Source of the DNA: J095 sp964517605
GTDB lineage: Bacteria > Chloroflexota > Anaerolineae > 4572-78 > J111
Length of the DNA stretch: 64,000 nt
NCBI GenBank assembly: GCA_964517605.1
Contig: CAZFCE010000001.1
Span: 124,001 to 188,000, forward strand
Reading direction: 5' to 3'
Shown here: positions 1-7,333 of the stretch, piece after piece
Numbering within the stretch: the first letter of the stretch is position 1
Layout of the letters: each line of letters begins with the position of its first letter
Program-made: the position numbers and the translations under genes
The notes under the pieces: model-generated
What the model was told of the DNA's origin: nothing
The model's input: only the letters and a program-made list of their open reading frames with translations
Databases searched by the model: none

Positions 1-180
1 GGAAACCCCCAGGCTGAACGCCTGTTTGGCCTGCGGTGACAGGTTGGCAATCCGTTGCAGGCTTTGGTAGGCGGCGGGCCAGTTGGAAAAACGCACCGGC
101 GCTAACAACTCGCCAATTTGCTCGTGGCTCAGTTGGCCGGTTTGAAAAAGCTGGTGGCTGTGCTGGTACATGGGTAACAT
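1..180 (-). CDS. N-terminus of an unidentified protein (cut by window edge)
   Basis: Reading leftward from an ATG at 178-180, an open frame of 60 codons runs off the window. The product begins MLPMYQHSHQLFQTGQLSHE and continues with a helix-rich stretch containing FSNWPAAYQSLQRIANLSP. There is no signal peptide or membrane segment. The LLAP-x-x-FSNWPAAYQSLQRIA stretch faintly recalls the N-terminus of bifunctional glutamine-synthetase adenylyltransferases, but no catalytic part is visible, so I do not name it. It reads in the same direction as the Vps62-like gene to its right, separated by 105 bases. Confidence 0.55.
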   Translation of the reverse strand, partial: MLPMYQHSHQLFQTGQLSHEQIGELLAPVRFSNWPAAYQSLQRIANLSPQAKQAFSLGVS

Positions 181-285
181 GGTTTTTTGTGGCCGAACAT
201 TACTTTTAATAATTTTCTTATTGTGCCATTTGCGTTAAAAACGGCGAATCTAATCACCAACAGCGCGAATCGCGCCAAACACCAA

Positions 286-1452
286 TCAGGCTTCAATCCC
301 GGCCCACTGCACCGGAGCGGCGTTCTGGGGGCGGTGGGGGTCTGCCGGGCCGCGCGGCGCGCTTACGCCGGGCAGTTCAAACTCCGGGGGAATGGCCAGG
401 GCGCTGATAAGCCCGCCCAACGGCACGGTAGCCAGCGCCACCTCCGCAATGGTTTGCAATTGGGCGGTTGAGAGCCAGTACCGCGTTCCCCACGACCCCG
501 CATAACCGGTGAGCCACGGTATTTCATCCAGATTAAGGCGGTGGCTCCACTGGTCATAGCTGATGGTTGCGCCATCGCCGGTGGCGTAATCAAACAGGTC
601 GTACATTTCCATCAGATCGTAGGCTTTGGCCTGCGGGTAAGTGGCATGCGAGCCGGCCCCTACAAACGCCTCCGGGTGAGTGGCGGTGTACCGCACACCG
701 GTTTCGCCCCAGGCTTTGGTTAGCCGCGATTCGTGGGTGGCGTAGGTAATGTAAGCCGGCGGCTCTTGTGGTTGGCCCTGCTCGTTGAGCCGGAAAAAGA
801 GATGCAGCCCCTCCCAGTCGCCTTCGTGGTCGTTAAAGCCGGCATAGCCCCGGCCCCAATCGTTGTAGCCGTAAAAAAACCAGTATTGCAGGCACAGGTA
901 GTGGCCATCGCGCCGGTAGCGGTAGTAGTAGGCGTATTCCGGCTGGCCGGTAAAGGTTGATTGGTAATTTTCTGCCGAGTTGACGCGCGTTTCGGCGGGC
1001 AGAACCAGGCGAGGCAATTCGCCGGCGCGGGCGGTGGTTAACACGCCGGTTATCATCGAGGTAATCAGGTTGTTCCACCAGAATAGTTTGGTTGCCGGGG
1101 CCGTGGCCGGGCTAAACCAGCGATAGGCCATCCGGGACAACTCATCCGTCCAGTTGGAGGCAGTTTGTTGCAGGCCGCGCAGCACCAGTTCCAGCGCGCT
1201 TTCGCTCCACTGGCTCACCACCGCCTGCCCGTCGGGCGGCCCATGCCGCACCGACCGCACGTATACATCGGGCCGCCCGCCATATTTTTGCAGCAATTCC
1301 GGGGTTAGCTGACCGGCGGGGATAAGCGGTGCCGGTTCATTTTTGGCGTGCAGGCTGCTGTAACGCAGCAAATCGTCAACCCGCATGGGAAAAAACTTTT
1401 CGTCTTTATTAAAATGCAGGATTGGCGCATACTTTTCGTGCAGTTCGGTCAT
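286..1452 (-). CDS. Vps62-related (DUF946-like) protein
   Basis: The 388-residue product opens with ELHEKYAPILHFNKDEKFFP, which matches the signature at the start of Vps62-type domains (tyrosine-alanine-proline followed by an aspartate-glutamate-lysine turn). It also has the family's later motifs: YWFFYGYNDWGRGYAGFNDH, HEGDWEG and GAGSHATYP. The family is found in fungi, plants and scattered bacteria; its molecular role is unknown. A hydrophobic stretch near residues 125-140 and another near the C-terminus (residues 340-355) suggest membrane or surface association, but there is no clear signal peptide. The Shine-Dalgarno is weak (GGAA about 10 bases upstream), so the start is less certain than the frame. 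Confidence 0.7.
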   Translation of the reverse strand: MTELHEKYAPILHFNKDEKFFPMRVDDLLRYSSLHAKNEPAPLIPAGQLTPELLQKYGGRPDVYVRSVRHGPPDGQAVVSQWSESALELVLRGLQQTASNWTDELSRMAYRWFSPATAPATKLFWWNNLITSMITGVLTTARAGELPRLVLPAETRVNSAENYQSTFTGQPEYAYYYRYRRDGHYLCLQYWFFYGYNDWGRGYAGFNDHEGDWEGLHLFFRLNEQGQPQEPPAYITYATHESRLTKAWGETGVRYTATHPEAFVGAGSHATYPQAKAYDLMEMYDLFDYATGDGATISYDQWSHRLNLDEIPWLTGYAGSWGTRYWLSTAQLQTIAEVALATVPLGGLISALAIPPEFELPGVSAPRGPADPHRPQNAAPVQWAGIEA

Positions 1453-1527
1453 TTATTTCACATTCCGGGAACGTTCTTTAAATTTTGGCTCTTCGGCCAC
1501 GCGCAACAAAGGACCCATTATGGGTTT

Positions 1528-1591
1528 GGTGAGTTAAGTGAGTTCGATGAGTGATAACGGAAATTTACTCACTCAACTCATCTCACTCACC
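1528..1591. repeat. Imperfect inverted repeat between minus-strand genes
   Basis: Left arm GGTGAGTTAAGTGAGTTCGA and right arm ACTCAACTCATCTCACTCAC are near reverse complements and are themselves built of GAGTGA/GAGTT words. They lie between two minus-strand genes. They could form a transcript hairpin or be a decayed dispersed palindrome. No T-run follows, so it is not a clear terminator. Confidence 0.45.
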
Positions 1592-1624
1592 GAACTCCGT
1601 TTTTACGGGCAACGGAACAACTTT

Positions 1625-2662
1625 TTAACGGTGCGGAGCGGGTTGGCCCACCGCCAGCGCCACGGTTTCATCGGCGCGGAGAGCCATGCAGTTAACGCCC
1701 TGTACCACGCCTTCTTTGGGCGGAACTTCGGCGGCCTGAAAGCGAATAATTTTGCTCAGGCGCGAAATTACAAAAATATCATCGGCTTCAGCCACGGTGA
1801 TGGCTCCCACCACGTTTTCGGCTTTGATGGCGACTTTGCCGCCCGCGCCCGGCGCTTTGTTGGCGCTGAAGCCGTTCATCAGGCGGATGGTGCCTTTGCC
1901 GTCGGCGGTGAGCAAAAACACGCCGCTGTCCTCACGCACGGCGCAAATGCTCACAATCTGGTCGTCATCGGTCAGGCGCAAACCCACGCAGCCCTTAAAG
2001 GGAATGGTTTCTTCGGCAAAACGGATGGCTTTGCCCTGCCGGGTAGCGATAAAAATATCGCCGCTGCCGCTGCTCCAGCAGGCTGCCAGCGGCGCGCCCA
2101 GCGCGCGGGCATCGTACACAAAGTTACCGGGCGTTAACGTATCGCCAAAAAAGTGATGCCGCAGCCGGCGCACCTGCCCGCTGGTGGTGATCACATTTAA
2201 ATAGCCGCTGGTGTGGCGGGGCAGCAGCAGCGCCAGCGCTTCGCCTTCGTTCAGCGCCAGCTTGTCGGTAATGAGTTGGCCCCGCGCCCGCACCGGCGCT
2301 TCGGGCAGCCGGGCTACCGGCAGTTTAAACGCCCGGCCCTGGCTGGTAATGAGCAATAAATCCTGGCTTTCATCGGCAATGGTCAGCAGGGCGGGCGGGT
2401 CATTGTCGGCGGTTTCCAGATCGAATATGCCCATGCCGCCGCGCCGCTGGCGGCTGTACAGGTGGCGCGGCGTGCGTTTGGCCAGGCCGCTCTGGCTAAC
2501 GGTAATCACGTTGAGGGTGGTGGGCGGTTCGGTGGTTTCCAGGGTTGATTCGGCGGAGCTGCTTTTTTCGCCGCGGAGTTCGGCCAGTTCGGCTTCGAGC
2601 GCCTGAATATAGGCGGCGATGGCCGGTTCCAGTTGGCTTAAATCGGGTCGTTCAACGTTCAT
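1625..2662 (-). CDS. Stand-alone DNA gyrase A C-terminal-type beta-propeller protein
   Basis: About 345 residues. After a short acidic N-terminal segment with a helix (AAYIQALEAELAELRG), the rest consists of repeating blades of the GyrA/ParC C-terminal domain, with motifs such as SQGRAFKLPVARLPEAPVRA, TRQGKAIRFAEETIPFKG and LSKIIRFQAAEVPPKEGVVQ. That domain wraps DNA in gyrase and topoisomerase IV. The catalytic N-terminal region with the active-site tyrosine is absent, so this is not a gyrase. The start chosen is the internal ATG followed by NVERPDLS, because GGAG lies seven bases upstream; an ATG 20 codons earlier lacks one. A DNA-binding or topoisomerase-accessory role is inferred from the fold only. 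Confidence 0.8.
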   Translation of the reverse strand: MNVERPDLSQLEPAIAAYIQALEAELAELRGEKSSSAESTLETTEPPTTLNVITVSQSGLAKRTPRHLYSRQRRGGMGIFDLETADNDPPALLTIADESQDLLLITSQGRAFKLPVARLPEAPVRARGQLITDKLALNEGEALALLLPRHTSGYLNVITTSGQVRRLRHHFFGDTLTPGNFVYDARALGAPLAACWSSGSGDIFIATRQGKAIRFAEETIPFKGCVGLRLTDDDQIVSICAVREDSGVFLLTADGKGTIRLMNGFSANKAPGAGGKVAIKAENVVGAITVAEADDIFVISRLSKIIRFQAAEVPPKEGVVQGVNCMALRADETVALAVGQPAPHR

Positions 2663-2778
2663 GGCTGCTCCAGGTTGCCTTAAAGGTGTGAGTGGTGCGG
2701 GTATTTTACCACAGGCGGCCAAATTTCAGAAGTGCCAGCCGGCGGCAGCGCGAATGGCGAATAATCGAGATGCCGGCT

Positions 2779-3756
2779 TTAAAGTGCCATAAAGGAATTG
2801 GAAGAATTGTTAATTAGCGGCATGTTTTGCGCGTGTAGTTCTTCCAGAATTTGAATTGTGTTTTTGACGGTATAGAACGTTTCCGAGGATTGAGGCGAAT
2901 GGTATTTTCTGATGGGAGTAATTGATTTGCGAAGATTTTGATATTCCTTTGGCGTGCAACCGTAGTTCTTTAAAAACGCTTTATACAAATACCGGTAATC
3001 TGAAAAACCACATTCCACGCAAACATCTATTAGCTTCATGTTTGTTTCCGTAACTATTTTTCTGGCGCGGCTACACCGTAAATTGGTGAGATATTCCTGA
3101 AAAGTCTGGTTTAAATTGTCTTTGATAAAGTGCGACAAGTAAGCCACCGAAAGATTTTCCATCCTGGCGATATCGGATAAGAGGATTTTATTCATGTAGT
3201 TCTCGTCTACATAGTTCAAGATTCGCCTCAAGCGTTCGGTTTTCTCAATGTTCGCCATTCTTTCTTTTTCGGACAGGATATGGTAAGGCAGCGTGGTCAA
3301 AAATATCCAGAACAACTGGTTTAACAGGCTGAGGCAGGAGAATTCGTACCCGGTTTTTTTGGCGTAATATTGGTAGGCGGTTTCTATCATTAGCGCTTTT
3401 ACGTACGGCTGATAATCTCTTGATATGTGCTGGCCAATGTGGTGAGAATCAAAATGCAAAGAGGATATTGCCGGGTAGTAGTGCGCGCAAAATTTGGGAG
3501 ATAGTTGTAAACAAAGGAGCAGTGCACCGTCTTTGGGAGACTGGAATTCGTGCAGTTGGTTACTGTTAAAAAGAAAAAGCGAATCAGGGTGTAAGTCATA
3601 TTCCTTGTGTTGAGTTCTCGTTGTGACATGGCCATCCAGCACAAGGATTACTTCGATATCTTCGTGCAGGTGAGGGGTTCGATAGTCGAGATTGACCAGG
3701 AATACATTGACGTGATTAATGTACGGATGCTCAATTACTTCATATTCGTTTTTCAT
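2779..3756 (-). CDS. AraC-family transcriptional regulator with cupin sensor domain
   Basis: 325 residues. The N-terminal half is a cupin-like ligand-binding domain (HLHEDIEVILVLDGHVT, then LHPDSLFLFNSNQLHEFQSP). The C-terminal half carries the two helix-turn-helix motifs of the AraC/XylS family: LLSDIARMENLSVAYLSHFI, then IDVCVECGFSDYRYLYKAFL, followed by the typical YGCTPKEYQ. The start MKNEYEVIEH is supported by AGAGGAAA about ten bases upstream; a longer frame upstream has no such signal. It is divergent from the isomerase-kinase-aldolase genes and very probably controls them in response to a sugar. This gene and its upstream region are visibly more AT-rich than most of the window. Confidence 0.88.
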   Translation of the reverse strand: MKNEYEVIEHPYINHVNVFLVNLDYRTPHLHEDIEVILVLDGHVTTRTQHKEYDLHPDSLFLFNSNQLHEFQSPKDGALLLCLQLSPKFCAHYYPAISSLHFDSHHIGQHISRDYQPYVKALMIETAYQYYAKKTGYEFSCLSLLNQLFWIFLTTLPYHILSEKERMANIEKTERLRRILNYVDENYMNKILLSDIARMENLSVAYLSHFIKDNLNQTFQEYLTNLRCSRARKIVTETNMKLIDVCVECGFSDYRYLYKAFLKNYGCTPKEYQNLRKSITPIRKYHSPQSSETFYTVKNTIQILEELHAQNMPLINNSSNSFMAL

Positions 3757-4101
3757 TTGAATTTTTCCTCTTCGTTTTATTCGCGCCATTCGCGTTAAAA
3801 ACTGTCCGGTAGCCAGTGAACCAAACGTCTTTCCCTGCACTTCTGATTATAGCAAAATTGTATAGCGATTTGGAGAAAATCGGTTGTTTATGCGGAAGAT
3901 GACAGCAAACTTGTCGCTTTTTTTGGACAAATTAGTCAAGGAAGTGCCGCAACCCAATACCTATAATGAACATATAAAGATGTTCTTGCTCCAAGGTGTT
4001 TCGGACAGAGTAAGCATTACGCTTGCTTCCGACCATTGAGGGCAAACTCCCAAACTGTCAAACCCTTTCAATACAATCAATACACAAAATATGGAGGCAA
4101 A
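3757..4101. promoter_or_regulatory. Divergent regulatory region of the sugar cassette
   Basis: This 345-base AT-rich stretch separates the AraC-type regulator from the xylose-isomerase-like gene and holds no supportable gene. On the plus strand a good -10 (TATAAT at 3962-3967) is visible with no convincing -35, as expected for an activator-dependent promoter. Between it and the start codon lies an imperfect stem-loop at 4001-4032 (outer arms TCGGA/TCCGA, inner AAGC/GCTT). AraC half-sites could not be assigned by eye. Confidence 0.5.
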
Positions 4102-5139
4102 ATGTCAAGATTTAAGTTTTCAGTCGGCCCGTGGAATGTTCATACCGGTGCCGATATGTTCGGCCCGGCCACCCGGAACGAAATCGAGTTTGAGGAAAAA
4201 GTTAAGCAATTTGCAAAATTGGGGTTTAGCGCGGTTCAGTTCCATGATGATGACGCTGTTCCCAATATGAATGATTTAACCAAGGATCAAATCAAGGCAG
4301 AGGCCAGAAAAGTTAAAGCCCTTCTTGATAAATATGGCTTAAAAGCCGAGTTTGTGGCTCCCAGATTATGGATGGACCCCCGCACGGTTGATGGCGGCTA
4401 CACCTCAGGTTCAGCGGCGGACCGGGAATATGCGTTGTGGCGATCTTACCGCTCCATTGACATTGCCAACGAATTGGGCACGGATCTGATTGTTCTCTGG
4501 CTGGCCCGCGAAGGCACCCTTTGTGCGGAGAGCAAAAACCCTGTGGAAGCTACCCGGCAATTGATTGATGCGGTCAATAAGATGTTGGAATACGACGCGA
4601 AGATTCGGATTGCGATTGAACCCAAACCCAACGAACCGGTTGACAAGAGCATTGCCGGAACGATTGGACATGCGATGGCTATTTCAGCGGCTACCATCGA
4701 TCCCGTTCGAGTGGGGGGGGTTGTGGAGAGCGCCCATGCTACCCTGGCCGGGCTGGATCCAGCCCATGAAATGGGCTTTGCGCTGGCGCTGGGGAAATTA
4801 TTCACTGTCCATTTGAATGACCAGAACAGTATCCGGTTTGATCAGGACAAAAGCTTTGGGGTTGAGAATATTCGCCAGGCTTTTAACCAGGTTAAAGTTC
4901 TGGTGGAAAACAACTATGGCGCAAACGGCCAATACGTTGGGTTGGATGTTAAGGCCATGAGAACCACCACTGATACCGGCAGCTATAAACACCTGGAAAA
5001 CAGCCTGAATATGGTTAAGGCGCTGGAAGCAAAAGTGGAGAAATTTGATTACGCCTTTCAACAGAAATGCGTTGAAACCCGTGACTATGAAGGGTTGGAA
5101 ATGTACGTGTTGAACTTGCTGATGGGGATATACCCCTAA
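4102..5139 (+). CDS. Class I xylose isomerase-family sugar isomerase
   Basis: 345-residue TIM-barrel protein. Class I xylose-isomerase signatures are present in order: WNVHTGADMFGPATR near residue 11, FHDDD (catalytic histidine) near 47, RIAIEPKPNEP (metal-ligand glutamate), VVESAHATLAGLDPAHEMG (second metal glutamate and histidine), HLNDQNSIRFDQDKSFG (aspartate cluster), and a final GLDVKAMRTT. These support a metal-dependent aldose-ketose isomerisation in the cytoplasm. It is about 40 residues shorter than Streptomyces-type XylA, so the C-terminal arm that embraces the neighbouring subunit is missing or reduced. GGAGG lies four bases upstream of the chosen ATG. First gene of a cassette with a PfkB kinase and class II aldolase; the true sugar may not be xylose, because no xylulokinase is present. 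Confidence 0.82.
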   Translation: MSRFKFSVGPWNVHTGADMFGPATRNEIEFEEKVKQFAKLGFSAVQFHDDDAVPNMNDLTKDQIKAEARKVKALLDKYGLKAEFVAPRLWMDPRTVDGGYTSGSAADREYALWRSYRSIDIANELGTDLIVLWLAREGTLCAESKNPVEATRQLIDAVNKMLEYDAKIRIAIEPKPNEPVDKSIAGTIGHAMAISAATIDPVRVGGVVESAHATLAGLDPAHEMGFALALGKLFTVHLNDQNSIRFDQDKSFGVENIRQAFNQVKVLVENNYGANGQYVGLDVKAMRTTTDTGSYKHLENSLNMVKALEAKVEKFDYAFQQKCVETRDYEGLEMYVLNLLMGIYP

Positions 5140-5224
5140 TTTTCCTTGGGGCGACTGGCGCGGTGAAACGTAATACCCGGCCAGTCGCCCCGTGACCAAC
5201 GTTACCAAAAAGAAGGGTTGGATG

Positions 5225-6382
5225 ATGAACACAAAATCTGAAAAAAAAGTGGTGGTGGCAGGCCATATTTGCCTGGATATTTCCCCGGTTTTCCCGGAAA
5301 CAAGCCGGGGAGATATTCACAATTTGTTTGTGCCCGGAAAACTGATCAATGTAGAAAATGCCCAGGTGCATATTGGGGGAGCGGTCGCCAACACCGGGCT
5401 GGCTATGGCCTTCTTTGGCGCGGATGTTCAGTTGATGGGAAAGGTGGGGCAGGACGAGTTTGGGGATAGTGTGGCCCGCATTGTGAAAGCTCATGGTATC
5501 TCCGAAGAGATGATCGTGTCAGAAACCAGCCATACATCCTACTCCATTGTCCTGGCCTTGCCGGGCCATGACAGAATTTTTTTGCACTATCCGGGTGCCA
5601 ACGACACGTTTGAATATAAAGACCTGGATATGACCGCCATCGGGCAGGCAACCTTATTCCACTTTGGTTATCCTCCTTTAATGAACCGCATGTACTTAAA
5701 CCACGGGCAGGAATTGACCCGGATTTTTCACGCCGTTTCCACCGCCGGCGTGGTAACATCGCTTGACCTGGCGGTGGTAGACCCCAAATCACCGGCGGGG
5801 CAGGCGGATTGGCAAACCATTCTCTGCAACACCTTGCCTTTTGTTGATATTTTTGTTCCCAGTATTGAGGAATTGCTGTTTATGCTGGATCGGGGGAAAT
5901 ATGAGCAATTAATCCGGGCAGTGAATGGCAAAGACCTGACCACAATAGTAAGCGTGGAGCGCGATATGAAACCTTTGGCGGAAAAAGCGCTTCAAATGGG
6001 AGCAAAAATTGTGCTGATTAAGTGCGGTGAGCCGGGCGTTTACTTTAAAACCGCTGACCGCGACAAATTATCGGCGCTGGAAACCAAACTTGGCTTTTCG
6101 TTGGCAGGGTGGTCAGACCGGGAGGGCTTTGAAGCCAGTTACGCGGCGGAGCGCGTTGTTTCGGCCACCGGGGCCGGTGATGTAACTATTGCGGCCTTTC
6201 TGATGTCGCTTTTGTTGGAATACCCTTTGGAAACCTGCCTGAAGTATGCCACCGCCTCCGGCGCTTGTTGTGTGGAGGCATACGATTCCCTGAGTGGGTT
6301 GAAATCGTTGCAAGAAATCCAGAAAAAAATTAATGCGGGCTGGAAAAAAAGAGAAACGGCCAAAGCGTTGGCCGCACTTTAA
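5225..6382 (+). CDS. PfkB-family carbohydrate kinase
   Basis: 385 residues of the ribokinase/PfkB superfamily. The N-terminal strand VVVAGHICLDISP is followed by the substrate-binding stretch VHIGGAVANTGLAMAFFGAD and GKVGQDEFG. The catalytic anion-hole motif SATGAGDVTIAAFL lies near residue 325, with the essential aspartate. It should phosphorylate a sugar or keto-sugar from ATP. Two adjacent ATG codons could start it; the second has the better distance from AGAAGGG. About 85 bases downstream of the isomerase and 36 bases upstream of the aldolase, in an apparent operon. Longer than many PfkB kinases (about 310), with an insertion before the catalytic motif (PLAEKALQMG to LSALETKLGF). Confidence 0.88.
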   Translation: MNTKSEKKVVVAGHICLDISPVFPETSRGDIHNLFVPGKLINVENAQVHIGGAVANTGLAMAFFGADVQLMGKVGQDEFGDSVARIVKAHGISEEMIVSETSHTSYSIVLALPGHDRIFLHYPGANDTFEYKDLDMTAIGQATLFHFGYPPLMNRMYLNHGQELTRIFHAVSTAGVVTSLDLAVVDPKSPAGQADWQTILCNTLPFVDIFVPSIEELLFMLDRGKYEQLIRAVNGKDLTTIVSVERDMKPLAEKALQMGAKIVLIKCGEPGVYFKTADRDKLSALETKLGFSLAGWSDREGFEASYAAERVVSATGAGDVTIAAFLMSLLLEYPLETCLKYATASGACCVEAYDSLSGLKSLQEIQKKINAGWKKRETAKALAAL

Positions 6383-6418
6383 CCGAGTCCCAGATACTTA
6401 ACTCTTTGTGGAGGAAAC

Positions 6419-7288
6419 ATGGCGCTGGTAACGCTCAAATCTATTTTATCCAAAGCTTATCAAAAAGGCTACGCGGTTGGAGCCTTTAATGTCATCAATC
6501 TCACCTTTCTGGAAGCCATTATCACTGCGGCCCGCCGGACGGCATCCCCGGTAATTCTGAACATCGCCGAAGTTCATTTTCCCTTTGTTACTCTGGAAAA
6601 TATTGTGCCGGTGGTCAGCGAGATTGCCAAACGGGAGCGGTTTGATGTGGCCTTGAATCTGGATCATGGCTTGACTATCGATGCCATTGAAAGAGCTTTG
6701 GCCAACAAATTTACTTCGATAATGTTCGATGGCTCGCACCTTGATTTTGAAGAGAATATCCGGCAGACCCGCGAAGTCGCCCGAATGTGCCATGCCTGGA
6801 ATATCTCCGTCGAGGCGGAATTGGGCGCAGTTGGCGGCGCAGAAGGCGGGGAATTGGTAGGGGAAGCCGATCCGGCTAAATACACGGATATTGAACAGGC
6901 CCGGCAGTTTGTTAGAGAAACCAAAGTAGATGCCCTGGCGGTTGCCATTGGGAACTCGCATGGCCGTTACAAAGGGCTTCCCCAACTAGATTTTGAGCGC
7001 CTGCGGGCCATTCGGAATGCGGTTGATGTTCCCCTGGTTTTGCACGGCGGCTCCGGGATATCCGCCGATGACTTCCGCAAAGCCATCTCGCTGGGTATTG
7101 CCAAAATCAATTTTTTTACCGGCATGTCCGATGCGGCAATCCAGGCCACAAAACAACACCTGGGCGAGATGGGCGAACGGTATAACGACTACCCCATGAT
7201 GATGAATGCGGTGAAAGAAAATGTGGCCCGCGTGGTGGCCGAACAGATGGAGATTTTTGGCAGCACCGGCCAGGCCGCAAATCCCTGA
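6419..7288 (+). CDS. Class II (zinc) ketose-bisphosphate aldolase
   Basis: 289 residues of the fructose/tagatose-bisphosphate aldolase class II family. Family motifs: YAVGAFNVINLTFLEAI at the N-terminus, NLDHGLT (catalytic aspartate and zinc histidine) near residue 80, FTSIMFDGSHL, VEAELGAVGG, AIGNSHGRYKG (second zinc histidine), and VLHGGSGISADDF (third zinc histidine, phosphate loop). It should cleave a phosphorylated ketose to dihydroxyacetone phosphate plus an aldehyde. TGGAGGAAAC precedes the ATG. Last gene of the cassette; a convergent gene follows after 45 bases. Sequence alone does not distinguish fructose, tagatose or another ketose phosphate as substrate. Confidence 0.9.
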   Translation: MALVTLKSILSKAYQKGYAVGAFNVINLTFLEAIITAARRTASPVILNIAEVHFPFVTLENIVPVVSEIAKRERFDVALNLDHGLTIDAIERALANKFTSIMFDGSHLDFEENIRQTREVARMCHAWNISVEAELGAVGGAEGGELVGEADPAKYTDIEQARQFVRETKVDALAVAIGNSHGRYKGLPQLDFERLRAIRNAVDVPLVLHGGSGISADDFRKAISLGIAKINFFTGMSDAAIQATKQHLGEMGERYNDYPMMMNAVKENVARVVAEQMEIFGSTGQAANP

Positions 7289-7333
7289 GAGGGCATCTTT
7301 CTGGCTCCTTGAGCGTCTGGTAACGAAAGCGGG

